In this document: one piece after another, positions 33,799 to 42,893 of the stretch
Position numbering within the stretch: the stretch's first letter is position 1
Layout: each line of letters starts with the position of its first letter
DNA from: Microbacterium azadirachtae
GTDB lineage: Bacteria; Actinomycetota; Actinomycetes; Actinomycetales; Microbacteriaceae
Direction: 5' to 3'
Length of the DNA: 64,000 nt
Assembly: GCF_000956545.1 (NCBI RefSeq)
Contig: NZ_JYIT01000073.1
Coordinates: 28,290-92,289 of the forward strand
Notes under the pieces: generated by a model
Told to the model about the DNA's origin: nothing
Seen by the model: the letters and a program-made list of their open reading frames with translations, nothing else
Databases searched by the model: none
Translations under genes and position numbers: made by a program

Positions 33799-34953
33799 TC
33801 AGAGACTGCGCCGGAGCGCCTCGACGATGGTCGTGGCGCGGTCGTCCGCACCGGCCTCCATCCAGTTCGTCACGAACGCGAACCCCACGCGGGCGTCGCG
33901 GTCGGCGAAGGCGACCTGGCCCCCGGCGCCGTCGTGGCCGAAGCTCGCCTCGCCCAGGTAGCGTCGCGCCGCGGAGTCGAGCTGGAATCCGCGCGACCAC
34001 CGGGGCCACGGACCGTCGGTGGGGAACACGGGCTCGCCCGCGCTCATCGGGATCAGCGCCTGCGCGAGGATCGCGTCGTCGAGCACGCGCACGCCGTCGG
34101 TCGCCGCGACGGTGGCCGACCAGAAGGCGCTCAGCGCATCGGCCGTGGCGATGCCGCCGGCCCCGGGGATCTGCGCCGCCTGTACGCGCGGATCGTTGAA
34201 TCCGCCGTGCGGACTCACGAGCGCCGCGGGAAAGGCGTCCCCGAGCGTCATCGCCCGCGACGTCCAGGGGGATTCCGCCGCCTCGAGCTGCCGTCCTGCC
34301 TCCTGCTGGCTCTCCGACGCGTGCAGATGGGCGACACGGGAGCGCTCTCCGTCGGGCAGGCCGATCCAGATCCCGTCCGACCACGGCTGTGCGATGCGGG
34401 CGAGGTATTCGCCGGGCAGCTGTCCGGTCACCCGGCGCACGAGCTCACCGGCCAGCCAGCCGTGGGTGATCGCATGGTAGGCGTATCCGGTTCCCGGCGT
34501 CCACAGCGGCTCCTGCGCGGCGAGCGCGGCGGTCGCGAACGACCAGTCGAGCGCCTGATCGAGGGTGAGGGCGCACCGGAAGGCGGAGAGTCCCGCCCGA
34601 TGCGCCAGCAGCTCGGCGACCGTCACGTCAGCCTTGCCGGCGGCCGCGAACTCCGGCCAGTACCGCGCGACCGGCTGCTCATAGTCGAGGAGGCCCTCCT
34701 GCACCAGTCGCGCGATCAGCGCCGACATCACGCCCTTGGTGCACGAGAAGATCACGGAAGCGGTGTGCTCGTCCCACGGCGTCGCCCGCTGCTCGTCGGC
34801 GACGCCGCCCCACAGGTGCACCACCCGCCGCCCGTCGACGCGGACCGTCAGCCCTGCACCCATCGCGGGCCGCCCGGCGAAAGCGTCCGCGAACGCGTCG
34901 GCGACCTGCTCATATCCGGCCTCCACGGTCCCGTGGATCTCGGTCTGCGTCAT
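33799..34953 (-). CDS. Serine hydrolase, class C beta-lactamase/EstB-like
   Basis: A 384-residue protein of the beta-lactamase class C-like esterase family. The nucleophile motif is SCTK (Ser about 70, S-x-x-K), with Tyr in GTGYAYHAITHGWL as the second motif. The third, KTG-like motif is replaced by SFGHDGAGGQ with the catalytic-type His-Asp region. No signal peptide is visible, so it is cytoplasmic and more probably an esterase than a penicillinase. It is the last gene of the sugar operon, its ATG overlapping the GH32-like stop, so it may deacylate the imported sugar ester. Confidence 0.88.
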   Translation of the reverse strand: MTQTEIHGTVEAGYEQVADAFADAFAGRPAMGAGLTVRVDGRRVVHLWGGVADEQRATPWDEHTASVIFSCTKGVMSALIARLVQEGLLDYEQPVARYWPEFAAAGKADVTVAELLAHRAGLSAFRCALTLDQALDWSFATAALAAQEPLWTPGTGYAYHAITHGWLAGELVRRVTGQLPGEYLARIAQPWSDGIWIGLPDGERSRVAHLHASESQQEAGRQLEAAESPWTSRAMTLGDAFPAALVSPHGGFNDPRVQAAQIPGAGGIATADALSAFWSATVAATDGVRVLDDAILAQALIPMSAGEPVFPTDGPWPRWSRGFQLDSAARRYLGEASFGHDGAGGQVAFADRDARVGFAFVTNWMEAGADDRATTIVEALRRSL

Positions 34954-35936
34954 GGCGTCTCCTCGTCGCTGTCGCCCGGCCGCGCATCGGCGAGCCGGGG
35001 GGTGGGGCCTGTCTGGTCGAACGCGAGCGGATCCGTGAGGCGTCCTGCGAAGGCGCCGCCCGATCCGGCGTTCTCGAAGGCGAGCAGCCAGGGGGTGCCC
35101 GCGCGGTCTGTGACCACCCGCCCCGCATAGCGGCGTTCGTCCGCGAGCAGCTCCGCGCGGCCGAGGTCGTACGGCCCCGTGGGAGAGGCCGCGGGGGCGA
35201 TCCAGATCCCGCCCTGCGCATCGAGGCGGTCACCGGCGAGGTGGGCCGCATCGCACGAGAACAGCAGCCAATCGCGCCCGCTCAGGCGCACCGGCTGCGG
35301 CACTTCCAGGTGTGCGAACCCCGCGCCGGGCTCGGTGAGCGGCGGACCGATGCACCACTCGGAGAGGTCGGCCGATCGGGCGTGCCCCACGACACCGCGG
35401 TCACGGGCCGTCGCGCCCGAGCGCGACCGCGCGGTCACGAGCATGTGCCACCCCTCGCCGTGGGGGTCGCGGAACACCCAGGGATCGCGCCACGCCTCCT
35501 CGTGCCACGTCCCATCGGACAGGAGCTCGTACCACTGCGGATCGGCCGAGAGCCGCACGTCGGGGAGCTTGTGCCACGTGAACAGGTCGTCCGATCGGGC
35601 CACGCCCACGGTCTCCACGTTCGCGATCTCGTCCGGCGCGAGGAAGTTCGAGCCTGTGTAGAACATCCGCCACGATCCGTCGTCGGCGCGGATCACGCTC
35701 CCCGTCCAGGTCGCCGAAGCGTCCAGCTCCCCCGGCTCACCAGGGGTCAGCACGACTCCGTGGTCCGTCCACTCGACGAGGTCGCGCGAGGTGGCGTGCC
35801 CGATTCGGGCGTTGCGGTGCCGGAGATCCGGATCGCCGAGCGACATCGGAGCGTGCAAGTAGAACAGGTGGAAGAGCTCGCCGTCGTCGGCGACCCAGAA
35901 GTCCCAGACCCAGTGATCCCGTGTGCTGAACCCCAT
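34950..35936 (-). CDS. Glycoside hydrolase, GH32/GH68-like (fructosidase)
   Basis: A 328-residue five-bladed propeller enzyme. The catalytic acids of clan GH-J can be placed: nucleophile Asp in HWVWDFWVA near the N-terminus, the RDP triad in EEAWRDPWVF, and the acid/base Glu in HLEVPQPVR. There is no secretion signal, so it acts on an imported oligosaccharide, probably a fructoside such as sucrose or a small fructan. It is shorter than typical GH32 (no C-terminal beta-sandwich). ATG 35936 lies four bases after the permease stop; an earlier start at 35957 would overlap the permease. Confidence 0.83.
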   Translation of the reverse strand: MGFSTRDHWVWDFWVADDGELFHLFYLHAPMSLGDPDLRHRNARIGHATSRDLVEWTDHGVVLTPGEPGELDASATWTGSVIRADDGSWRMFYTGSNFLAPDEIANVETVGVARSDDLFTWHKLPDVRLSADPQWYELLSDGTWHEEAWRDPWVFRDPHGEGWHMLVTARSRSGATARDRGVVGHARSADLSEWCIGPPLTEPGAGFAHLEVPQPVRLSGRDWLLFSCDAAHLAGDRLDAQGGIWIAPAASPTGPYDLGRAELLADERRYAGRVVTDRAGTPWLLAFENAGSGGAFAGRLTDPLAFDQTGPTPRLADARPGDSDEETP

Positions 35937-35940
35937 CCCG

Positions 35941-36765
35941 TCAGCCCTTGACCGCACCCTGGATCAGCGCCTTGATGAACTGGCGCTGGAAGATCACGAA
36001 GATCAGGACCGTGGGGAGGATGATGATCAGCGCGCCCGCGTTCAGCAGCGGGATGCTCAGGCTGTACTGGCCCTGGAAGAAGGTGAGCGCTCCCGCGACG
36101 GTCCGCTGCAGAGGGTCGGAGACGAGCACGACGGGCAGCAGGAACTGGTTCCACGTCCACAGGAAGAGCAGGATCGCCAGTGCAGACAGGGCCGGCCGCG
36201 CGAGCGGAAGCTGGATGTGCCTCAGCTCCTGCCACATGCCGGCGCCGTCCATGCGAGCCGCCTCGGCGAGCTCCTCGGGCACGCCGACGAAGTGCGCCCT
36301 CATCCAGAACACGCTGAACGGCATGAACAGCCCGATGAGCGGGAGGATGATCGCCCACTGGGTGTTGAGCACGTTGAGCGACTGCATCTCGTAGTAGAGC
36401 GGGATGATGATCGCCTCGAACGGGATGGTGAGCCCGAGCACGAAGAGGATGAGGAGCGCGCGCGAGCCGCGCATCCTGATCCCGCCGAGCGCGTAGCCGG
36501 CCAGCGACGCCACGATCAGGCTGACCGGCACCACTCCCAGCACGACGAGCGCGCTCGAGCCGAGGAGCTCCCACACGTGTCCCGTGTTGAACGCCTCGAC
36601 GAAGTTCCCCCACTGGGGATCCGACGGCCAGGCGAGCCCCGTCGGGTTCACATCGGCGGGCTGCAGAGCGGCCGACACCATGTTCAGCAGGGGGATCACG
36701 GTGAGCACGAGGACGAGGACGAGGAGCACCCGCCCCGTCCACTTCTCGATCGGGTTGACGATCAT
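35941..36765 (-). CDS. Carbohydrate ABC transporter permease (MalG type)
   Basis: A 274-residue inner-membrane permease with six hydrophobic segments. The EAA loop is EELAEAARMDGAGMWQELRHIQLPLA (pattern EAA---G---I-LP), which contacts the ATPase. No ATPase gene lies in this operon; as in many actinobacteria a shared MsiK-type ATPase from elsewhere must energise it. ATGA overlap with the upstream MalF-type gene shows coupling. Confidence 0.94.
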   Translation of the reverse strand: MIVNPIEKWTGRVLLVLVLVLTVIPLLNMVSAALQPADVNPTGLAWPSDPQWGNFVEAFNTGHVWELLGSSALVVLGVVPVSLIVASLAGYALGGIRMRGSRALLILFVLGLTIPFEAIIIPLYYEMQSLNVLNTQWAIILPLIGLFMPFSVFWMRAHFVGVPEELAEAARMDGAGMWQELRHIQLPLARPALSALAILLFLWTWNQFLLPVVLVSDPLQRTVAGALTFFQGQYSLSIPLLNAGALIIILPTVLIFVIFQRQFIKALIQGAVKG

Positions 36766-37763
36766 TTGTCACGGACTTTCGAGAGACGCTGGATCGGGAG
36801 GACCACCGCGAGCACGAGGATCATCAGGACGATCCCGAAGGCGGAGGCGAGACCCACCTCGCTCTGGGTGAAGCCGATCCGGTAGATGGAGATGCCCGGC
36901 ACGAGAGTGGCCCGCCCGGGGCCGCCGAGGGTGGTGGTGTAGATGATGTCGAAGCTGCTCAGCGCGGCGATGATCGTGATGGTCACGAGCACGGCGAGCT
37001 CCTGGCGCAGGCCGGGGATGGTGATGGTGAAGAACTCGCGCCACCATCCCGCGCCGTCGAGCCGGGCCGCCTCGTACAGCGAGACGTCGATCTTGCCGAT
37101 GCCGGTGAGCAGCAGCACGGTGCACAGCCCGGTGAGGGTCCACGAGCCGATCAGGCCCACGGCCGGCAGGGCCGTCTGATAGTCGCCGAGCCAGGGACGC
37201 GCGAGCCTGCCGAGCCCGATCCAGCCGAGGATCTGGTTGACCGCGCCGGTCTGGGCGTACATCCACGACCACGCGATGCCGGCCGCGGCCAGCGGGATGA
37301 TCTGGGGCAGGAACAGGATCGTCTGCGAGGCGCTGGAGAAGAAGCCGGCACGCACCGAGCGGATCAGCGTCGCGAGGACGAGCCCCGCTGTGACCGGGAT
37401 GACGGTGAAGAACGCGATCAGGACGAAGGCGTTGCGGATGGCTCCGAGGAGATCCGGATCCGTGAACACCGTCAGGTAGTTGGAGAGCCCGACCCAGGTG
37501 GAGGGGCCGATGCCGTTCCACTCGTAGAACGAGTACTGGACGCCCTGGATCAGAGGCCAGAGCACGAACGCCGCGTAGAAGAACAGGGCCGGTGCGACGA
37601 GCACCCAGCCGATCCGGCCGGGCCGCCCGGCCGCCCGACGTCGGGCGGGCGGGCGGCCGGTCGGATCCGGGGCGGCCTCGCGGGCGAGATCGCGAGCCAC
37701 CCGTCGTGCCGACAGGGCGGGGTAGGTCGTGTCCCCGCCTGAGCGAGACCGCGTGGACGTCAT
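36762..37763 (-). CDS. Sugar ABC transporter permease (MalF type)
   Basis: A 333-residue inner-membrane permease. A cytoplasmic Arg/Pro-rich N-terminal tail of about 45 residues (TGRPPARRRAAGRP) precedes six hydrophobic segments. The EAA loop is SLYEAARLDGAGWWREFFTITIPGL. Located between the binding protein (stop at 37766, two-base gap) and the MalG-type permease (four-base overlap). It imports a sugar presumably cut by the downstream GH32-like enzyme. Confidence 0.94.
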   Translation of the reverse strand: MTSTRSRSGGDTTYPALSARRVARDLAREAAPDPTGRPPARRRAAGRPGRIGWVLVAPALFFYAAFVLWPLIQGVQYSFYEWNGIGPSTWVGLSNYLTVFTDPDLLGAIRNAFVLIAFFTVIPVTAGLVLATLIRSVRAGFFSSASQTILFLPQIIPLAAAGIAWSWMYAQTGAVNQILGWIGLGRLARPWLGDYQTALPAVGLIGSWTLTGLCTVLLLTGIGKIDVSLYEAARLDGAGWWREFFTITIPGLRQELAVLVTITIIAALSSFDIIYTTTLGGPGRATLVPGISIYRIGFTQSEVGLASAFGIVLMILVLAVVLPIQRLSKVRDK

Positions 37764-37765
37764 GT

Positions 37766-39118
37766 TTACTTCTTCACTTCCTGGGCGTAGAACGCCTGCA
37801 CCTTGTCGACGTACTCCTGACCCGAGATCTGGGAGGTCACGAGCAGCTGCGATTCGGGGATGATGACCCCGGCGTAGATGCCCGCGGTGGTGTTCGCCAT
37901 GAAGTCGACCTGGCCGTCCTCCTTGGCGACCTGCGCGGCGGCCGCGAGGACCTGCTCGGTGATCGAGCCCTTCTCGACCTTCGGCTGCGCCTGCGACGGG
38001 TCACCACCAGGGGCGGCTCCGGTGACGTCGACGACGATCTGACGCGCCTTGTCGTTCGTGTGCACCCAGTTGAGGAAGTACGCCACCTCGTTGAGGTGCG
38101 TGGACTTGGCCGCCGCGGAGAACGAGTTCGCCGCGCCCATAGCGACGTGCGTGCCGCCCTTCTCGGCCGGCGGCACGAGGAAGAACGTCAGATCCTTGCC
38201 GAGCTTCTTCGCGTAGTTCGTCGCCTCCCAGTTGCCGTTGAACGTGAACACGCCGCCGGCGTCCTGGAAGCGGCTGACGAAGGAGAAGTAGTCGAGGGCG
38301 TTGATGTCCGAGGGGAAGTAGCCCGCGTCGGCCCAGGTGCGGATCAGCTCGGCGCCCTTGACGTTGCCGGGGGTGCTGAAGCTCGCCCCCGGCTTGTTGA
38401 ACATCCAGTCGAGGAACTGCTGCTTGTCGGCGTACTGGTTCATCGCCGCCTGCACGGCGAAGTTGACGACACCGTCCTTGTCCCCCTCGACCAGCGGTGC
38501 GACGCCGGCGGCCTTGGCCTTCGCGAAGTCCTCCTCGAGCTCGCCGAGCGTCTCCGGCGGCGCGCTGATGCCGGCCTGCTGCGCGAGCTTCGTGTTCATG
38601 AAGATGCCGGTGACGCTGTAGCCGAGGCCGAGCTGGTACAGCGATCCGCTCCCGCGGACTCCGTCGGCCGTCATCCGCAGCGGGGCGAGCTGCGCCGGCG
38701 ACCACTTGTCCCAGCCGTAGGCGGTGAAGTACGGATCGAGGTTCGCGACGAGGCCGTCCTTCACCGTGTCGCCGAGCGTGGGGAGCCGGATGAGGTCAGG
38801 CGGCGTGGAGCTCGCGAGGAGCTTCGGCGCGTTCGCGGTGAGGTTCTGGAACGTGTCGCGGGTGATCTTGAACGTGATGTTGGGATGCTGCTTGGTGAAC
38901 TCCTTGGTGAGCTCGTCCGTCAGCGGGAAGCCGGTCTCATCGGCGATCGTGAGCTGGACCTTGTCCTTCGTCAGCTGGGTGCTGACCTCGGTCGCAGCGG
39001 TCGCGCCGCCGGTCGACGAACCGGGCGCGCACGCCGTGAGGGCGATGGCGGCGAGCGAGGCGATCACGGCGACGGTCGTTGCGCCGCGCACCCGCCTTCC
39101 CCGTGCAGTTGCGGACAT
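37766..39118 (-). CDS. Sugar ABC transporter substrate-binding lipoprotein
   Basis: A 450-residue extracellular solute-binding protein family 1 member. The signal peptide ends in a lipobox ALTAC (Cys about 30) followed by a Gly/Ser/Thr linker. Internal segments GIFMNTKLAQQAGI, WEATNYAKKLG and WVHTNDKARQIV are typical of sugar binders. ATG 39118 follows AAGGAG; earlier in-frame codons overlap the operator. It is first in the operon of permeases, GH32-like hydrolase and serine hydrolase, behind a LacI-type palindrome. Confidence 0.94.
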   Translation of the reverse strand: MSATARGRRVRGATTVAVIASLAAIALTACAPGSSTGGATAATEVSTQLTKDKVQLTIADETGFPLTDELTKEFTKQHPNITFKITRDTFQNLTANAPKLLASSTPPDLIRLPTLGDTVKDGLVANLDPYFTAYGWDKWSPAQLAPLRMTADGVRGSGSLYQLGLGYSVTGIFMNTKLAQQAGISAPPETLGELEEDFAKAKAAGVAPLVEGDKDGVVNFAVQAAMNQYADKQQFLDWMFNKPGASFSTPGNVKGAELIRTWADAGYFPSDINALDYFSFVSRFQDAGGVFTFNGNWEATNYAKKLGKDLTFFLVPPAEKGGTHVAMGAANSFSAAAKSTHLNEVAYFLNWVHTNDKARQIVVDVTGAAPGGDPSQAQPKVEKGSITEQVLAAAAQVAKEDGQVDFMANTTAGIYAGVIIPESQLLVTSQISGQEYVDKVQAFYAQEVKK

Positions 39119-39162
39119 GCAGAGACTCCTTCGTCCTGGGAGCAACACTCCCGATTCCCTTT

Positions 39163-39178
39163 GCTGAAAGCTTTCAGC
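39163..39178. promoter_or_regulatory. LacI-family operator
   Basis: GCTGAAAGCTTTCAGC is a perfect 16-base palindrome between the sugar operon (starts 39118, minus) and the LacI gene (starts 39276, plus). The GAAAGCTTTC core with central CG-like step is the usual LacI/GalR operator form. It should repress the uptake operon and perhaps the regulator itself. Confidence 0.85.
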
Positions 39179-39275
39179 GGGCCAATACTGAACCAACTCG
39201 CGTACGTTTGTCAACTGCAGGCCGACGAGCCGGGCCGGGCACGGTCACGGCACGCAGACAAGGAGGAGGTTCTCG

Positions 39276-40289
39276 ATGCTGAGCAAGCGCGTGACCCTGA
39301 CCGATGTCGCCAAGAAGGCCGGCCTGTCCGTGTCCGCCGCCTCGATGATCCTGAACGGCAAGCCCGACACCCGCCTGTCCCAGGAGGCGCACGATCGCGT
39401 GCACGCCGCGGCCGCCGAGCTCGGATACCGTCCCAACGTCGCCGCGCGCGGACTCAAGACCAACAAGACGCAGACGATCGCCTTCATCTCGGATTTCGTC
39501 GCGACCACCCGATTCGCGTCCGGGCTCATCAAGGGCGCCCTGTCGGCGGCAGAGGCGGCTGGGCACGTCATGATGGTGCTCGAGACCGGCGGCGAGCCCA
39601 AACGCGAGACCGAGGCGATCGGCGCCGCACTCGACCGGCAGGTGGACGGCATCGTCTTCGCGGCCATGCGCGCGCGGGAGCTCTTCCTCCCCGACATGCG
39701 CATCGAGACGCCCGCCGTGATGCTGAACGCCACCAACAGCCGCTTCCCCCACTCCGTGCTCCCCGACGAGTACCGCGGAGGGCGCGCTGCGATCCAGGTG
39801 CTCATGGACGCCGGGTTCCGCGACGGCATCGCCCTGCTCGGCCAGAGCGAGGCGAAGGAGAGGGAACTGTTCCGCTCGGCCACCGTCGCCCAGCGCGTCG
39901 CCGGGATCCGCGAGGCGATGGCCGACCAGGATCTGGAGTTCGTGGCAGAGGTCTCGGTGTGGCTGTGGGAGCCGGACGAGGGCTACCAGGCCATGAAACG
40001 CCTGCTCAGGCAGAAGAACCCGCCCCGGGCGATCGTCGCCATGAACGACAGGCTCGCGTTCGGCGCCTACCAGGCGGCCGGTGAGCTCGGGGTGCGCATC
40101 CCGGAGGATCTGTCGATCGTGTCCTTCGACAACGACGAGATCGCCGCCTACCTCCGGCCAGGCCTGACCACGGTCGCTCTTCCCCACGAGGCGATGGGCG
40201 CCCGCGCGGTCGACCTCCTCCTGCATCCCGAGCCCGCGACCGAGTCGCTGATCCCGATGCCCGTCGTCGTGCGCGACTCCGTCCGCTGA
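39276..40289 (+). CDS. LacI family transcriptional regulator
   Basis: A 337-residue repressor. The N-terminal headpiece VTLTDVAKKAGLSVSAASMIL and hinge (RPNVAARGLKTNKT) bind DNA; the rest is a periplasmic-binding-like effector domain (DGIVFAAMRAR, AIVAMNDRLAFGAYQA, SFDNDEIAAYLRPGLTTV). ATG 39276 follows AAGGAGGAGG. It is divergent from the sugar ABC/GH32-like operon and is almost certainly its repressor, released by the imported sugar. Confidence 0.95.
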   Translation: MLSKRVTLTDVAKKAGLSVSAASMILNGKPDTRLSQEAHDRVHAAAAELGYRPNVAARGLKTNKTQTIAFISDFVATTRFASGLIKGALSAAEAAGHVMMVLETGGEPKRETEAIGAALDRQVDGIVFAAMRARELFLPDMRIETPAVMLNATNSRFPHSVLPDEYRGGRAAIQVLMDAGFRDGIALLGQSEAKERELFRSATVAQRVAGIREAMADQDLEFVAEVSVWLWEPDEGYQAMKRLLRQKNPPRAIVAMNDRLAFGAYQAAGELGVRIPEDLSIVSFDNDEIAAYLRPGLTTVALPHEAMGARAVDLLLHPEPATESLIPMPVVVRDSVR

Positions 40290-40418
40290 ACCGGGGCGCC
40301 GCGGGCGCTCCTACTCCCGCGCTTCCGGATCCGTTGAACCTTCCGCGGCTCTCTCTCGTGCTCCCTCACGGGGGGGGTATCGCCTCCTCGCGCCCCGCCG
40401 ACGAAGGAGATGACGACC

Positions 40419-41018
40419 ATGAACACGACCGACGACCGCACCGCCCTCGCCACCGACGAAGACACCGCGAGCCCGCGCCGCTCATCCGCCGTCGAGACCG
40501 CTCCGGTCCTCAGCGCGGTTTGGCCGCTCCTGCGGATCGCCATGGCCCTGATCTTCCTGTGGGCCTTCCTCGACAAGACCTTCGCGCTCGGATTCAGCAC
40601 CGGCCGGGACGCCAAGACCGGAGCCGTCGACCTCTTCGGCCCCGCCGCGTGGATCCACGGCGCCTCCCCCACCACCGGATTCCTGGAGTTCGGGACCCAG
40701 GGCCCGCTCGCGCCGCTCTTCACGGCGCTGGCGGGCAACGTCGTGGTCGACTGGCTGTTCATGCTCGGCATGGGCGGTGTGGGCATCGCACTGCTCCTCG
40801 GCATCGCCACCCGGATCGCCACTGTCGCGGGAGTCGCCCTCATGATCCTGCTGCGCCTCGCCGTGTGGCAGAGCCCGAACAACCCGATCGTCGACGAGCA
40901 CCTGGTGTACGCGCTGGTGCTGATCGCACTCGCCGTCACTCCCGCGGCACACCGCATGAGCCTCGACGCGATGTGGCAGCGCCTCCCCATCGTGCGGAGG
41001 CTCCCGATCCTGCGCTGA
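40419..41018 (+). CDS. DoxX-like membrane protein
   Basis: A 199-residue protein with four hydrophobic segments; RIAMALIFLWAFLDKTFALGF and GMGGVGIALLLGIATRIATVAG match the DoxX family, while the loop SPTTGFLEFGTQGPLAP is typical of the longer actinobacterial type. ATG 40419 is preferred to ATG 40410 because GAAGGAG abuts the latter and is nine bases from the former. DoxX proteins are linked to quinone or thiosulphate redox and oxidative stress in other bacteria; the role here is unknown. Eight consecutive G lie upstream at about 40371. Confidence 0.87.
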   Translation: MNTTDDRTALATDEDTASPRRSSAVETAPVLSAVWPLLRIAMALIFLWAFLDKTFALGFSTGRDAKTGAVDLFGPAAWIHGASPTTGFLEFGTQGPLAPLFTALAGNVVVDWLFMLGMGGVGIALLLGIATRIATVAGVALMILLRLAVWQSPNNPIVDEHLVYALVLIALAVTPAAHRMSLDAMWQRLPIVRRLPILR

Positions 41019-41041
41019 CGCGATCGGCGCTTCGGCGCGGC

Positions 41042-42427
41042 CTAGTTGAAGTCGCCGCCGCCCTGGAAGTCGCTGGCCATGTCGGCGAAGCGGGAGAAGT
41101 GGCCCTGGAAGGCGACCTGGATGGTCGCGGTGGGGCCGTTGCGGTGCTTGGCGACGATGAGGTCGGCCTCGCCCGGGCGCACGTCCTTGTCGTAGACGGA
41201 GTCGCGATGCAGCAGGATCACCATGTCGGCGTCCTGCTCGATGGATCCCGACTCGCGCAGGTCGCTGATGGCGGGCTTCTTGTCCTGCCGCTGCTCGGGG
41301 CCACGGTTCAGCTGCGAGAGCGCGATCACCGGCACCTGCAGCTCCTTCGCGAGCAGCTTCAGAGCGCGGGAGAACTCCGAGACCTCCTGCTGACGCGACT
41401 CGACGCGCTTGCCGCTCGTCATCAGCTGCAGGTAGTCGATGATGACCATCTTCAGACCTGCGCGCTGCTTGAGCCGGCGGCACTTGGCGCGGATCTCGAC
41501 GAGCGTCATGTTGGGGCTGTCGTCAATGTACAGGGGCGCGTCGTTGATGCGCCCGCGGGTGGCGGCGACCGTGGTCCAGTCGCGCTGATCGAGCGTTCCC
41601 TTGCGCAGGTTCTGCAGCGGCACCGCGCCTTCGGCGCTGAGCAGACGCATGGCGATCTCGGCCTTGCCCATCTCGAGCGAGAAGAAGATCGACGGCTGGT
41701 TGCTCCCGATCGACGCGGCCCGCGCGAAGTCGAGCGCGAGCGTCGACTTACCCATCGCAGGACGCGCGGCGACGACGATCATCTGACCGCCGTGCAGGCC
41801 GTTGGTGAGCTCGTCGAGCTCGCGGAACCCGGTCGGAACGCCGGTCATCGATCCGTCGCGACCGCTCGCGGCCTCGATCTCCTCGACGGCCGCGTCGACG
41901 GCGACGGTGAGCGGCACGTAGTCCTCGGCCCGCTCGGTGCCCGTGACGGAGTAGATCTCGGCCTGCGCGCTGTTGACGAGGTCGACCGCGTCGCCCTGCC
42001 CGTCATACCCCATCTGCACGATGCGGGTGCCCGCGTCGACGAGCTTGCGCAGGATCGCCCGCTCCGACACGATCCCGGCGTAGAACCCGGCGTTCGCGGC
42101 GGTCGGCACGATCGAGGTGAGCGAGTGCAGGTAGTCGGCCCCGCCGGCGCGGGACAGGTTGCCGTTCTTGATGAGCTCGTCGGTGACGGCGATGACGTCG
42201 GTGGGCTCGCCGTGCGAGTACAGCGAGAGGATCGCGTCGAAGATCAGCTCGTGCTTGGGGATGTAGAAGTCGGCTCCGCGCAGAGACTCGATGACGTCGG
42301 CCACCGCGTCCTTCGAGAGCAGCATTCCGCCGAGCGTGGACTGCTCGGCCATCATGTCGTGGGGAGGGGTCCGCTCTGGTCCGCGCTCTCCACCGAGCCG
42401 CTCTTCCGCGATGTCCGCGATCGACAC
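41042..42427 (-). CDS. dnaB: Replicative DNA helicase
   Basis: A 461-residue hexameric helicase that unwinds DNA ahead of the replisome. The N-terminal domain (EQSTLGGMLLSKDAVADV) binds primase; the RecA-like domain has Walker A in AARPAMGKSTLALD, Walker B-like MVIIDYLQLM and VPVIALSQLNRGPEQR. The length shows no intein. The start is GTG 42427. In this lineage dnaB follows rpsF-ssb-rpsR-rplI; here seven kilobases with a sortase-like cluster separate them. Its upstream region is rich in DnaA-box-like sequences. Confidence 0.97.
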   Translation of the reverse strand: MSIADIAEERLGGERGPERTPPHDMMAEQSTLGGMLLSKDAVADVIESLRGADFYIPKHELIFDAILSLYSHGEPTDVIAVTDELIKNGNLSRAGGADYLHSLTSIVPTAANAGFYAGIVSERAILRKLVDAGTRIVQMGYDGQGDAVDLVNSAQAEIYSVTGTERAEDYVPLTVAVDAAVEEIEAASGRDGSMTGVPTGFRELDELTNGLHGGQMIVVAARPAMGKSTLALDFARAASIGSNQPSIFFSLEMGKAEIAMRLLSAEGAVPLQNLRKGTLDQRDWTTVAATRGRINDAPLYIDDSPNMTLVEIRAKCRRLKQRAGLKMVIIDYLQLMTSGKRVESRQQEVSEFSRALKLLAKELQVPVIALSQLNRGPEQRQDKKPAISDLRESGSIEQDADMVILLHRDSVYDKDVRPGEADLIVAKHRNGPTATIQVAFQGHFSRFADMASDFQGGGDFN

Positions 42428-42893
42428 ACGCGCCCCCTTCTCCTACCCCGCCGGCCGTGACAATCCCCGGGTCGGGATCGGGCCTCGCGGAGCTCATCTC
42501 CCCGCGTGCACATCGCACCATGGACCACCGACATCGGGTTGCTGGACCACGCTACCCGCACGCGCGGAGAGCCTGTGGATAACTCTGTGGAGGGATTGCG
42601 GGTAAGTCGGGAGAGTCTGTGCAGAACGCCTGGGGATAACTGTGGGGAGTCTTTTCGATCTCAACTTTTTTATGGTGCTTGACCTGGCTTTTCTAGTTTC
42701 CCCAGCCTGTGGATGGGAATCCGTTTAAAGTCCCTCTTTAAGGTTCGCGAGCGGTTGTGCGGATGTGTACAACTTGGGGATGACACCCACGCCAGGAGCC
42801 GTTTGTCAAGTCGGCCGTTCGGCGGGAGTGGCGTCGCTCGAAGGAGCATCTGCACCGGCCGAGCCTGCGCCGAAGCGCGCGATGGTCGTCACC
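42428..42893. promoter_or_regulatory. Intergenic region upstream of dnaB with DnaA-box-like cluster
   Basis: No gene is evident in 466 bases. The sequence is clearly less GC-rich than its surroundings, with a run of T at about 42665. TGTGGATAA (42574-42582) is a perfect reverse DnaA box; TGGGGATAA (42631-42639), TGTGGATGG (42708-42716) and TTGGGGATG (42774-42782) are close variants in the same orientation. TTAAAG/CTTTAA (42725-42741) forms an inverted repeat. It may be the dnaB promoter under DnaA control or an origin-related locus. Confidence 0.6.

Noticed and set aside
41042..42427. Possible intein or insertion in dnaB
   Set aside because: 461 residues is normal and the Walker and L4 regions are continuous.
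42428..42893. Chromosomal origin of replication
   Set aside because: Only one perfect DnaA box and no dnaA or dnaN nearby; better described as a DnaA-box-rich dnaB promoter until tested.
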